Made by a program: the position numbers and the translations under genes. From contig JBBELK010001402.1 in the NCBI GenBank assembly GCA_037783545.1, forward strand, positions 62,001-126,000: a stretch of 64,000 nucleotides of DNA, read 5' to 3'. The notes below the pieces were generated by a model. It did not search any database, was not told the DNA's origin, and was given only the letters and a program-made list of their open reading frames with translations. Origin of the DNA: Henricia sp. BOLD:AAB3569. Its lineage: Eukaryota; Echinodermata; Asteroidea; Spinulosida; Echinasteridae. Position 1 is the first letter of the stretch. The number at the start of each line of letters is the position of its first letter. This document shows positions 53,133-64,000 of the stretch, in pieces.

Positions 53133-53332
53133 GATGTGAAAGGCTTTTGAGCGAAACGATGCACTGAAAATCACTACCATGATGAAGACACTCCGTCCAC
53201 TATGTCCAAGCTAATTCTGTGGTTTTCGGTGCATTGTTCCACCCCAAATTCCTTCCACAGAATTAGCTTGGACGGAAAGTGTTTTTATAATTCAGTGATT
53301 TTCAGTGCATCGTTTCACTCAAAATCCCTTCC
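53133..53332. mobile_element. Nested hairpin (GATGCACTGAAAATCACT)
   Basis: gagcgaaacgatgcactgaa and complement enclose a second inverted pair (gtccaagctaattctgtgg and complement). Related ends at 40010-40110. Confidence 0.75.
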
Positions 53333-55323
53333 ATGTGGCTTTATATGGTAGGAGAGCTGCCGATTTCACGAAACCTTACACACTGCGTAAGCCCACTTGT
53401 GTAACCCTTTTATTGCGTATTTTGCGCAACATTGCTGCAATAAATAAATACATGCAATCGGCTGCAGAACATGGGTATATTAAAAGCTAGAGTGTAATAA
53501 AAATGCAAGTCATTAGGGAGATTTCGCAAGGTGACGAATACGGATATGACAACGGTAACTGTTCACGTTGATGGAAGATACATCACAAAGAAACAAAATG
53601 CATACAACTTATTAATCCTTCACGAAAAAAGCGAAAAATCTGCATAACCGGTATCTGTTTTTATGCTACGCGTATGGAGGCCGATACCCATTATTCACGC
53701 GTATGAAAACATGTGTACTACGGTTACGCGTCACGAGAAGCGCATAACGTATCCGTAACCGTATCGGTATCCGTGACGGTGCAAAACCTCCCTATTTTCA
53801 AATCAGGACTAGTGCTACCAAATAAAAATGCAGTAGAGAAGTGCAAGATTGTTCTAAAAAGTAGGTGTAGTAGTGGAACCTTGAAGATTGGGTTCTTCCC
53901 CTTTTTGTAAAAAGATAAACATGCAACACACATAGTTCCGACTTTTTAATGTTAGCTTGGGTAACACCATTTTTTGTTCGGCCTAATAGGCCTATAATAA
54001 GCACATTTTGCTTTATAAGAATTTTTTGTTTCCAAATTCTTGTTTTTCTTTTGAAAAATGAAATTATGAATATAAATTTGTATTTTCCCAAAGGTAACTG
54101 TTTTGGCCAAGGTGGTTGTTTCTATCCAAAAAAGTGCAAAACAATTTTGTGTAAACTATAGACGATCTGATACACAGCAATTTGAAACTTCAAACAAGCT
54201 TTTATTTTTATTTTTCAAGAAGACATTCTACCAGACACTTTGTTACTTTTCTTTAAGTTTTAACATTTATAAAAAGAAAATCTTTTTTAGAAATGTACAA
54301 ATGAAGTCTAAAAACTCAAGTATTACTGTACAAAAGGCACACAAGCACATTAATATACACTTTCCACAGGTAATTTCTGTGCATAAAACATTTTGATATT
54401 ACGGGGTGTAAAGTACAAACTTGTAACAGCCGGTTTCACTATTGTGGTATTACATTTGTACTTGTAAACATATTAAAGTCAATTGCTTTCCTAATATAAC
54501 CTATTACATACTCTCTGATGCTTTGTATACAAGTAAGGTGTTTTCATGGGTTAATAATTGAACTACACAATTTCTTTTACACGTAGGATGGGCCAATTGA
54601 GCTGTTGCAGATAGACCACGCACATGTGCCTTTTCTGTGTTTTGGGAGTCAAATGAAACCGCATCACAATGCATTAAGTGCGTTGTGCCTTTTTAAACAT
54701 GGACAACCAAAATGATATGTGTGCATGTGGTGGTCTGCACAAGCCCAATAAAGGCATTTACAAAGTCTAAAGATTGTATAAAGAAATTACTTCCACATAT
54801 GTGCATGTATTGCAAGTAGCCAAGAATACGATACACGTACATGTATCTTTCATTGTATTCTTTAATTGCAAACTAACGTGTGTACATTTATTTAAAATTA
54901 TGGGCCCGAATTTACGAAAGGTGTTGCTTAATCACGTGTAACTTTCAAAAACGGATGATGATTATGCGTTTATAAATAGTCATCAAATTACGAAACACCC
55001 AAGTGATAATGACAATGAAATCCTTAAACGTATGGCGAACAGCCATACTGCAATGAATGCATTGATGCTCAAAATTACAATGGAATAATACCGGGCGCAA
55101 GTGCAAGGAAGCCAGATGAGAGTTTTCAGGGACAGGACCAATCTAGTCATGTTTGCTCCTCGCGTGCACTATACGTCGGCCAGATTAAAATGCTAATAGA
55201 CACGTTGATGTCACCAGGACATGCACAATAGAAACTAGAGGTATGTCTGTTGATAACAGAGCATATGGCTTTCCGCTTTTCTTTTTTTGTATGTTTGTAT
55301 GCATGGAAAACTCTACGTACCTG

Positions 55324-58300
55324 CTAAAACACAAAATTTGACCTCCATCGGCTATTTCGTTCTCTAGATATAACCGTTAAAAGAACGCATGTTTAACCGA
55401 GTGTAATTTGACACCTGGTGACGTAATCAAACTTTTGAAGGTATGGACATGTTCACTGACCATCAGTGAACATATGCACCAATTTTGGGCCAATCAGTGA
55501 ACATATGCACCAATTTTGGGCCAATTAGCAAAAACTTCGCCTCAAACATCTCTTCAAAATACGTTTTGGCAATTTTTCAACTCGCCGTTAGAGGGCGCTC
55601 TTTCGTGTGACGACTTAACTTTTGGTATTTTTGTAATGCCCAAGGGGTCCCGAGACTAACAACGTTGACCCAATCTCGGTATCTGCTACCAGTTTTAAAT
55701 GACAATGCAGCCTCGTTTTCGACCAATAGGAAGCAAGATTCAAGGTCATTGTCTCTGCATGAAATTTAGACATTGGATAGTCATGACCATTGCCGAAACA
55801 AAAATGTTTGTATCTCAAACGGTTGAATTTTTACAGATTTTTGAATTTTTAAGGCATTAAATTTCAGACACATGTAATCTGACACCTGGTGACGTCATCA
55901 AGATGTAACCTCTTTGGTATAGTACTTTACTATGGGTTCCTTATTGTGACCAAGTTTGATGATGATCCAAGCTTTGCAAGCGGCCCTTCTAGCAGCGAGA
56001 TAGACTATGTGCTTTGTCTATGGGATATGGGGTAGTGCAGATGTATGCATATTGTACATGCTGTACACTCGTATATACTGCACTGTGTGTATGCTGTAGT
56101 ATAGGTTGCCAGTTTCAAAAATTCATAACAAATCAACAAATGCCGTCACACTAATGTAACTTGGTATGTTACATGTCAATGACCAAGTCTACGTCCCTGC
56201 TAGGTTTCAAGGTCATATGCCATTAGAGGAAGTGAACGACCTTGGCTAATGTATGCTGCACAAACGGGCTTATTTGATGACGTCATCGTTACGCCACCAA
56301 ATGTTGCTGCTAATATGCATTAGACCAAGTCACAACAAACCTAAAACACAAAATTTGACCTCCATCGGCCTTTTCGTTCTCTAGATATAACCATTAGAAG
56401 AACGCATGTTCAACTGAGTGTAATTTGACACCTGGTGACGTCATCAAACTTTTGAAGGTATGGGCGTGTTCACTGACCCTCAGTGAACATATGCACCAAT
56501 TTTGGGCCAATTTGCAAAAACTTCGCCACAGACATCTCTTCAAAATAGGTTTTGGCCATTTTTCAACTTGCCGCTAGAGGGCGCTCTTTCGTGTCACGAC
56601 TTAACTTTTGGTATTTTTGGAATGCCCAAGAGGTCTTGAGACTAACACTTTTGACCCGATCTCTGTATCTGCTACCAGTTTTAAATGACAGGGCAGCCTC
56701 GTTTTCGACCAATAGGAAGCAAGATTCAAGGTCAATGTCTGTGTATGAAATTTGGACCTTGGATAGTCATGACCATTGCCGAAAGAATAAAGTTTGTATC
56801 TCAAACGGTTGAATTTTTACAGAAGTTTCAATTTGAAGGCCATATATTTCAAACGCTTGTAATCTGACACCTGATGACGTCATCAAAATGTAAACACATT
56901 TGTGCAGTACTTCATTATGAGGTGATTGTTGTGACCAAGTTTGATGATGATCCGAGCTTTACAAGTGACCATTTTGCCAGGCCGAAAGACCATGCGCTTT
57001 GTCTATGAGGTTTTGGGAGAAGAATAAAAAAAGCTAAAAAAACTAGAAGTATGTCTGTTGATAACAGAGCATATGGCTTTCCGCTTTTTGTATTGTTTAT
57101 GTTTGTATGCACGTAAAACTGCATGCTGTATAATACTACATGTACACTCTGTACACTCTGCTACCAGTTTTAAATGACAAGGCAGCCTCGTTTTTGACCA
57201 AGAGGAAGCAAGATTCAAGGTCAATGTCTTTACATAAAATCTAGACCTTGGATAGTCATTACCAGTATCGAAGGAAACAAGTTCGTATCTCAAACGGTTG
57301 AATTTTTACAGATTTTTGAATTTGTAAGGCATTCAATTTCAGGCGCATGTAATCGGACACCTGGTGACGTCATCAAGATGTAACATCTTTAGTAAAGTAC
57401 TTTACTATGGGTTCCTTATTGTGACCAGGTTTGATGATATATAAACAGTGCGCAAGCCACCGACGGACCGCCGTCGGCTGCCGTCGGCTGGGAAGCGGCC
57501 GGTCGGCATCGGCACACCGACCAAAAACCACCGGCGGTTCGCCGGTGGCTTGCAAGTGGCACGCGAACAGCGTTTTACAGCTCCCGAGCTACTAGCGAAC
57601 CACTAGCGGTATCCAGTGGCAAACCACCAGTGCCACTGCCGCTCCTCAATCGCCAACGGAGCACTAGCGGTCCGCGGTCCGCGGGTGGCTGCCACCAGCG
57701 GCCCGCTAGCGGTGCCGCTAGCGGGCCGCTGACGGCCCGACCGCGGCTTGCGCACTATATGATCAAAGCTTTGCAAGCGACCCTTAGACCAACGATACAG
57801 ACTGTGGTTTGTCTATGGGACTTGGGTATAGTGTATGCATGTTTATGTACACTCATATATACTGCACTGTGTGTATGCCGTAGTATAGGTTGCTAGATTA
57901 AAAAATTAATAACAAATCAACAAATGACGTCACACTAATGTAACTTGGTATGTTATATGTTAATGACCAAGTCTACGTCCCTGCAAGGTTTCAAGGTCAT
58001 ACGACCAATAGAGGAAGTGAATGACCTTGGCTAATGTATACTGCACAAACGCGCTTATTTGATGACGTCATCGTTACGCTACCAAATTTTGCTGATAATA
58101 TGCATTAGATTAAGTCACAACAATACTAAAACACAAAATTTGACCTCCATCGGCCTTTTCGTTCTCTAGATATAGCCGTTAGAAGAACGCATGTTCAACT
58201 TAGTGTAATTTGACACCTAGTGACGTCATCAAACTTTTGAAGGTATGGGCATGTTCACTGACCCTCAGTGAACATATGCACCAATTTTGGGCCAATTTGC

Positions 58301-58830
58301 AAAAACTTCGCCACAGACATCTCTTCAAAATGCGTTTTGGCCATTTTTCAACTTGCCGCTAGAGGGCGCTCTTTCGTACGGCGACTTAACTTTTGGTATT
58401 TTTTGAATGCCCAAGGGGTCTTGAGACTAACACCTTTGACCCGATCTCGGAATCTGCTACCAGTTTTAAATGACAGGGCAGCCTCGTTTTCGACCAATAG
58501 GAAGCAGGATTCAAGGTCAATGTCTGTGTACGGAATTCAGACCTTGGATAGTCATGACCATTGCCGAAGGAATAAAGTTTGTATCTGAAACGGTTGAATT
58601 TTTACAGATGTTTCAATATTGAAGGCCATATATTTCAAACGCTTGTAATCTGACACCTGATGACGTCATCAAAATGTAAACACATTTGTGCAGTACTTCA
58701 TAATGAGGTGATTGTTGTGACCAAGTTTGATGATGATCCGAGCTTTGCAAGTGACCATTTTGCCAGGCCGAAAGACCATGCGCTTTGTCTATGGGGTTTT
58801 GACGGAAGAATAAAAAAAGCTAAAAAAAAA
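55324..58830 (+). repeat. Tandem repeats of about 1 kb with recurrent TGACGTCA sites
   Basis: The exact CRE octamer TGACGTCA starts at 55890, 56278, 56436, 56875, 57365, 57925, 58063, 58221 and 58661. Most lie in the phrase gacacctg(g/a)tgacgtcatc. Copies are close to each other by eye, implying recent duplication or homogenisation. Confidence 0.8.
57439..57760. mobile_element. GC-rich 322-bp insertion in the third repeat unit
   Basis: Bounded by atataaacagtgcgcaagcc / ggcttgcgcactatat and flanked by gat on both sides. Sibling units read tttgatgatgatccaagc without it. The interior is mostly G+C with many gccgctagcgg and ccgtcggctg palindromes. Confidence 0.8.
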
Positions 58831-58841
58831 AAAATCAGAAC

Positions 58842-58945
58842 AGAAACAAGGACTTTCCGCAGGAGTGCGGAAAGCCAAAAAAAAAAAAAAAAAAAAAAAT
58901 CAGAACAGTTTCAAAGGCTTTCCGCAGGAGTGCGGAAAGCCAATA
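58842..58945. repeat. Two small hairpins separated by poly-A
   Basis: ctttccgcaggagtgcggaaag occurs twice, separated by an A23 run. The same stem word ctttccgc appears at 55270 and 57077. Confidence 0.8.
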
Positions 58946-59467
58946 AAGTACCTGCATGTTACTAACTCCCAAGTTACACACGGACAACAAATCTGTCTTC
59001 ATAATAAACGATAATCACGGGTGTTTATCGGCACGTGGTTAAGTCGCAAGTTACACGCGATGATCACCTTTCATAAACTCGGGTGAATGTGTTTTGGTTG
59101 GCTGATTGAAGTATATTGTTTATGTTTTCCTAACGGGGGGGTAGCTAGAGTGATCTATAGAAAACCTGCAGGAATGCACAATACGTACAGTTGCCTATAT
59201 TGTGACTGCATACGCACTTATTTATTATGGCATGAAATTCTCACTAAAATTAGTGGAGTTGATATTGTAACTACGTGTACTGCATGTGCAAGCTTTGTCT
59301 TTCATACATTTTAGTAGAACCTTATGTTTGAAGGGAAATTATTCTTAAGCACAACCAAATTTTTAAAGGCACTTCTGCCCATTTAGTAACATTTCTGTGC
59401 TACTTTGGGTACAAATGTACATGTTAACTTACTTGACACTTCCTACTACCCGGTACACTTTTTCTCT

Positions 59468-59602
59468 ATAGAACGTATCGAATAGCTGCCATTTCGTGGG
59501 GCACCCTATGTTACTTAAACAATGGAAGCACAATATGTGCAACCATGCATGTCCTCAAGGAAACTGCCCCACGAAATGGCGGCTATTCGATACGGTCTAT
59601 AT
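59468..59602. repeat. Hairpin (CGAATAGCYGCCATTTCGTGGGGCA)
   Basis: gtatcgaatagctgccattt and complement, arms of about 30 bp around a 65-bp loop. Confidence 0.7.
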
Positions 59603-59684
59603 ACTAGGCCTTTTCACACTGATTTTAACACTTGTCTGTCAAGTACACCGACTGTACCTACATTGTACATGTACTTACAGTAAG

Positions 59685-60052
59685 CTCATTTTTCTAAGTC
59701 CCAGCCATCATTCTTTTTATTGTTTATGCACTGGTTATAGCGCTCTCTGGATATAAAGCTCTGATTAGTTCGGTCTCTTCAAGAGCGCTGTAATGACAGT
59801 TTACTGTATTCACACTTCTATTTTCAGTCCGTGTTATACACGGTTTGAAAACAATAGCGTGAAAACCACAACTGGCCATTCCATGTACAGTAAACTCTCA
59901 TTATAGCGCTCTTCAAGGGACCAAAATAATTTGAGCTTTATATTGAGAGAGCGCTATAACCAGTGCATACACAATGCAGAGAATAATGGCCGGGACTTAG
60001 AATGGGAGCTTTATATCAGGGGATGTTATAACCAGAGTTTACTGTATACATT
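59685..60052. mobile_element. pogo-like MITEs, two facing copies
   Basis: tacagtaaactctcattata at 59886 and ggttatagcgctctc / cagtttactgta near 59730-59808 are ends of the CAGTAAA..TATAGCGCTC type common to pogo MITEs. Confidence 0.65.
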
Positions 60053-60959
60053 ACTGTATTTGCAAATAATGCGTGTCACAAACAAATGACTTTTGTACAT
60101 GTGGAAACTTTTACATACAATAGACTGTGTTAATTGAAGTTTTTCCCCCACATGCTTTTTGGACGTCTGCGTTCAAAAGACTCGGATATCACGCGCCTTC
60201 CACATTCTAGCGCGCTTTATAACTGTCCAATAGAAATACACAAATTTGAAACTGCACGCGTGTCCGCTGACTTGGAACACATGCTAATAAACTTTTGGAC
60301 GTCTCGTGATAAACCTGAATAAGTGTGTGAAAAGGCCTATAGGTTGGTGACTTTTTCCTTATAAAGCACAAAATATACATGTAAAAGCGGTCAACAGAAT
60401 TGATTTTTCTTTTACTGTTTTAAACTTCCTGCAATTTGAGGATGTCGTTATTACTGATCACCTAATCAGAAACTCATTAAAACAATACTGATGATAAAAA
60501 GGCAATTATTGCACCAGTCCACATAAGTGAGTTTAAGTTGCCTATTATTGTCCACAGCCATGTAGTGTGCATATACATGTATATATTACATCCTGTATGG
60601 ATAAATTAAATTCCATTTAATACTGATGGTCTTCCAAATGCAAAATCTACTGGTAGATTTTTTACCAGTATTAAAATTACAAATATAAATGTAACAAACG
60701 CAACATCTGGTATGGTGCCTGATCACCATTGAAATGAAACAACCAAACTTGGGATGAGAAGAAAAATCATAAGGTCCTTATCAGGATTCGAACCCGAGAT
60801 CTATGACTCGCCGGTATTGAATGAAGACCCATTTGATCAGCTAAAAAATCAAACCGACTGTTGTCACTTTACAACCAAAGAAACGAATAACTTATGCAAA
60901 ATTAATCGGACAAACCTGTGCCTGTTTCGCAGGGCTTAATATAACTCTATAGTTTGATA

Positions 60960-62160
60960 CAAATGTCCATGATCGAGTTTGGGAAATCTGGATGTAGTGA
61001 AAAGCAACTTGGCTCCACCTGGATTCGAACCGCGGACCTTCTGCTTAACGTGCAGATGAAGTCAACTGGTGGTCTCGAATCACGGTAGTTCAGTTGTTCC
61101 TTACTGATTGGGGTTGGCTAGTATCAGGTGAGCTTAGCAAGCCCTAAAATGAGATAACCACCCCTCCCAGAGATCATTTAAACAGCTAGAATCCCCCCTT
61201 CCACATTTTTTTAGTTTTTCTGTTTATCATGGAGGTGTATGTGTCTACAACACCATCACAACTTGTTTTTCACAAAAAATCAACAGACTTTTGCTTAAAA
61301 CGTAAAGCAGTTCCGACCCTCTTCACCCAAATTCTGAAACGCTCGAGGTCACTCGGCTTGTTTATCAACAGGGTGTTGACGTCATCCTGAGAAACATACA
61401 AAACGGTCTGTGCAGTATTGAATGGAAAATACACGAAGTAAATGTTTATCATGCCTATTTTGTCCTTGTAATTCAAAATACAAACGTGAAAAACACTTCA
61501 TGTAATATGACAGCAATCTACTATTACCTGTTTTTTGAAAAAACGATGAAATTGTGGCTCGCAGTGACTTCCTTTTGAAGTAAATACTGGTGCATTGCGA
61601 CCGGTGGTTTTGTCACGGAACGAAGGGCATTCACATCGGCCGTACAAGTTATAGAATGAGCGACTCATTTTTCTCTCTCTTGGTAATAGAAAAGAAAATC
61701 TTTCTGCTCTTTTTTTTTCATAGTGTCTGGTAAAACAAGCAACCACGCAGCTACTGGGCGTATCTCTGGCTTTTTGGAACAACAAAATTCTTCAAAAAAC
61801 ACCATCTAAAAGAGACGTTTTTCTAAGTTTTTTGCGTGTAAACGTATGGAGCTAACTATCGTGTTGACTTCTCTTTCTCAGGATTGCGTCACGGGGTCAC
61901 GCGCATATCATGAATACCTAATGAGCGTTTCAGAAATCGCGAAAATCTCATTTTCGAAAAGCGCACTTTTGCTTGCCATTTATCCACTTAAAACCGACAA
62001 TTAAAAAATAATAAAAATCCACGTCGGCAAGAGGGATATTTGGACTATCGAAAAAAGCCGAAATGCTGGATTTTCGTCAAGGGGGGATTCTAGCTGTTTA
62101 AGATACGCCCCAAACTCCTGCCCCGATTATATGGACATTTGTCCACATTTGTATCAAATT
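60960..62160 (-). repeat. tRNA-derived repeat, reverse copy, carrying the TTAA insertion
   Basis: Reverse complement of 14460-14770, including tRNA-like gtccgcggttcgaatccagg and 'ctaagctcacctgata'. Interrupted at 61182-62097. Confidence 0.75.
61182..62097. mobile_element. 916-bp piggyBac-like element with TTAA target duplication
   Basis: 19-bp inverted ends (acagctagaatcccccctt) flanked on both sides by TTAA (61178-61181 and 62098-62101). The homologous repeat at 14460-14770 retains a single TTAA at the same place (14528-14531). Minus-strand open frames 61785-61498 and 61476-61270 are small and Cys/Lys-rich; the first ends at a CAG|GTAATA donor-like site. Neither shows a DDD transposase, so the element looks non-autonomous. 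Confidence 0.9.
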
Positions 62161-63885
62161 AATTCACCTTGGCGGTCCATGGTTCGAATCCCGGTGGAGC
62201 CAAGTTGCTTTTCACTGCATCCAGATTTCCCAAACTCGATCATGGACATTTGTATCAAATTAATTCACCTCGGCGGTCCCGGGTTATAATCCCTAAAAAT
62301 ATAATCACTTATTATAACTTTAGTCAACAGAGCGTGAAATTACACCAAAGAAGTTGGCCAACATATCCCAGCAAAACCAATTTTGTTCTATGTACTTCTG
62401 ATCTACTTCATATTTCATCACATAGTGCTGGGTATATTTTGGTCGTTCAATCTACACATATTAAAATTGCATTCAAGTTAATCCCTAATTTTCACCGTAT
62501 TATGATAATTAGGCAGATACTGCAGTTTTTTGTTGTACTTCATCAAATTCATCGCTGACACCCAAGTTCACTTCTGTTTAATAAGGCCCGTTTACACTTG
62601 ATTCGCCTTTGCCAAATCGAACTCGGCAATTTTCAAAAAAGGGGAGTTGAAGCCGGGTAGGCGCCAAGTGTAAATTGAAAAGGGCGGATCAGACTCGGGT
62701 CTGATTCGCCCTTTTCAAGTCACCTTTGGGGTGGGGTTGAACCCTGCAATTGTCAAGGTCGCTTGTAGTGTAAACGCTACTCAGATTCGGCAATTTGAGT
62801 GTCCTTGGGGCAGTGCCCGCGGTGTAGTAGATTCAATTGACCAATCTGGCACTAGTGCCGCAACACCTAACAGCTCACGCATGCGCTGCAGTTACAATTA
62901 GTGGTGACTTTTGCGGTTTCTGGGGTGTAGTGTAAACGCGGCAAATGTTCAGTTTTGCGGGCGCAATAAAAATGCTGGGTCTGTATCCACCTTTGCTAGT
63001 TTGAGTGTAAACACGGTGTTACAGTTCGTAAAGACCGCACAGTGGGGGGACACAAGTTTTCACGAACTAACATCAGATTGTGCGCGCGCACACTGGACTC
63101 AAAACGTATGAATTCTTGTTTCAACGGACTGGTACCCAAGAAAACATTGAATTTATTCGAACAAAAGCTTTGAAAATGCTCGCCATGAATGATATCATCC
63201 ATATACTTGTGGAATATAGTAAAATTTTGACCGAAACACTCCCCAGTTTGTTAATTTACGATAGGTGTCAGTTTGTGAAAACAAAAATGTTGGGTGTCAG
63301 TTCGTGAAAACACAATTTTTTTGGCTGATGTCATTTTGTACCCGAGACGAGCATTGAAGTGCCACTGCGTGTCAGTTCGTGGTGTCACCGACGAATTGTG
63401 AAAAGTCGATCCATTAAAAAACCGCAATATCTCTAAACCATTATTTCAACAAGAAAGCATAGGGGAATGTAGTTTTAACATACATGTAGTCTCATATTGT
63501 GTATTAGGTGGCATATCTCAAATTTTGATTTTGTGCAGATACTAGACTCTTCCATTATTATAGGGCAGTATATGCAAGCTCTTTTAAAAACAGGGATTTT
63601 GTTCGAATACAATTGTGGCTGGTCGGACAAATCCAGAAAAATGTCTGGTGTCCCACTGTAATTTCACGCACTGTGTTAAACTATTTGCAGAAGAGTTTGG
63701 GTATGAATTCCGTTCATTGGTTGCCACTGAGATGCTGTCTATGGAACATGGCAGAACAAGTATTTTCAAGGAAACTGATGAATGTTTTTTTAAACACGTT
63801 TTGGTGGTTATTGAGTCATTATAAGGAAAATAAGTGGCGACCAGTAAACATAATTCTTTCCAAAGTTTGTCTTAGTAATTCACCT
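62160..63885. other. Gene-free right end
   Basis: Includes a hairpin near 62650-62720 (aagggcggatcagactcggg region) and short 'tgtcagttcgtgaaaacac' repeats at 63265-63320. An open frame at 63615-63824 (MAGRTNPEKCLVSHCNFTHC...) has no family I recognise and no splice context. Confidence 0.5.
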
Positions 63886-64000
63886 TTCCGACCTGTCAAT
63901 CAAGCCGAACCCGCCGACCAATTACAACAGAGCTACATGTAGCAGACGGCGCCCACAAAGGTCAAAGTGATGCAATCATCACCCAATTTTCTGCCCATAC
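63886..64000 (-). mobile_element. TGCATAGTTCCGA element, copy 3, cut by window end
   Basis: Reverse-oriented end (ttccgacctgtcaatcaagc) of the family at 6580-7021 and 30338-30782, missing the outermost tgcatag. Confidence 0.75.

Larger units (their letters stand above)
54902..59085. mobile_element. Large block bounded by inverted ends, containing about 1-kb repeats
   Basis: cccgaatttacgaaaggtg at 54904 returns imperfectly inverted near 59050-59085 (cacctttcataaactcggg). Between them, units starting aaaacacaaaatttgacctc occur at 55324, 56343 and 58127, a partial unit at 57030-57430, and an intervening segment at 55940-56340 recurs at 57775-58120. No coding frame survives. Confidence 0.6.

Noticed and set aside
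58660..58965. Open frame ending in poly-Lys (101 codons)
   Set aside because: Runs through an A-rich tract and repeat sequence; no homologue recognised.
61498..61785. THAP domain
   Set aside because: Spacing of Cys and His does not fit C2CH and the AVPTIF-like end is missing.
63615..63824. Possible exon (MAGRTNPEKCLVSHCNFTHC...)
   Set aside because: No family recognised, no convincing splice sites and no neighbouring exons; left as unassigned.

Overview
The window is nuclear DNA of a multicellular animal. Coding sequence is split by GT-AG introns of 0.8-3.5 kb, and the space between exons is packed with short inverted-repeat transposons, tRNA-derived SINEs and hairpins. The encoded proteins (ninein, CDKAL1, LYSET/TMEM251 and a CTLD protein), the frequent tacatgta words and the MITE-rich background suggest an invertebrate deuterostome. 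An echinoderm is my best guess, with a hemichordate or amphioxus possible; this is inference, since no marker in the window fixes the species. Nothing is prokaryotic or viral.

Layout. (1) 1-14193, minus strand: the 5' ten coding exons (about 547 residues) of a ninein / ninein-like gene, with EF-hands and the start of the coiled coil; the 3' part lies beyond base 1. (2) 14370-22100: gene-free repeats, including an AATTTCATG foldback with 60-bp tandem units, a GC-rich element, nested inverted-repeat elements and long hairpins. (3) 22100-24810: an intronless secreted C-type lectin with a second Cys-rich domain (minus strand), plus the decayed remnant of a tandem copy. (4) 27096-45806, minus strand: a complete 12-exon CDKAL1 (tRNA ms2t6A37 methylthiotransferase). 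All exon phases join to give 579 residues. One exon has been partly duplicated twice in tandem. (5) 49395-49796, plus strand: LYSET/TMEM251 in one coding exon, divergent from CDKAL1. (6) 49800-64000: no gene recognised. This stretch holds a 4-kb block of about 1-kb repeats dense in TGACGTCA sites, many hairpin MITEs, and a TTAA-flanked piggyBac-like element whose empty site exists elsewhere in the window.

The genes do not form a pathway: ninein acts at centrosomes, CDKAL1 modifies tRNA at the ER, LYSET supports lysosomal enzyme sorting in the Golgi, and the lectin is secreted. The most informative non-genic signals are insertion histories readable from the sequence itself: a 519-bp element with 55-bp perfect TIRs and a 9-bp target duplication inside a SINE, the TTAA element with its empty site, the tripled partial exon of CDKAL1, and a MITE carrying what looks like a captured first exon.
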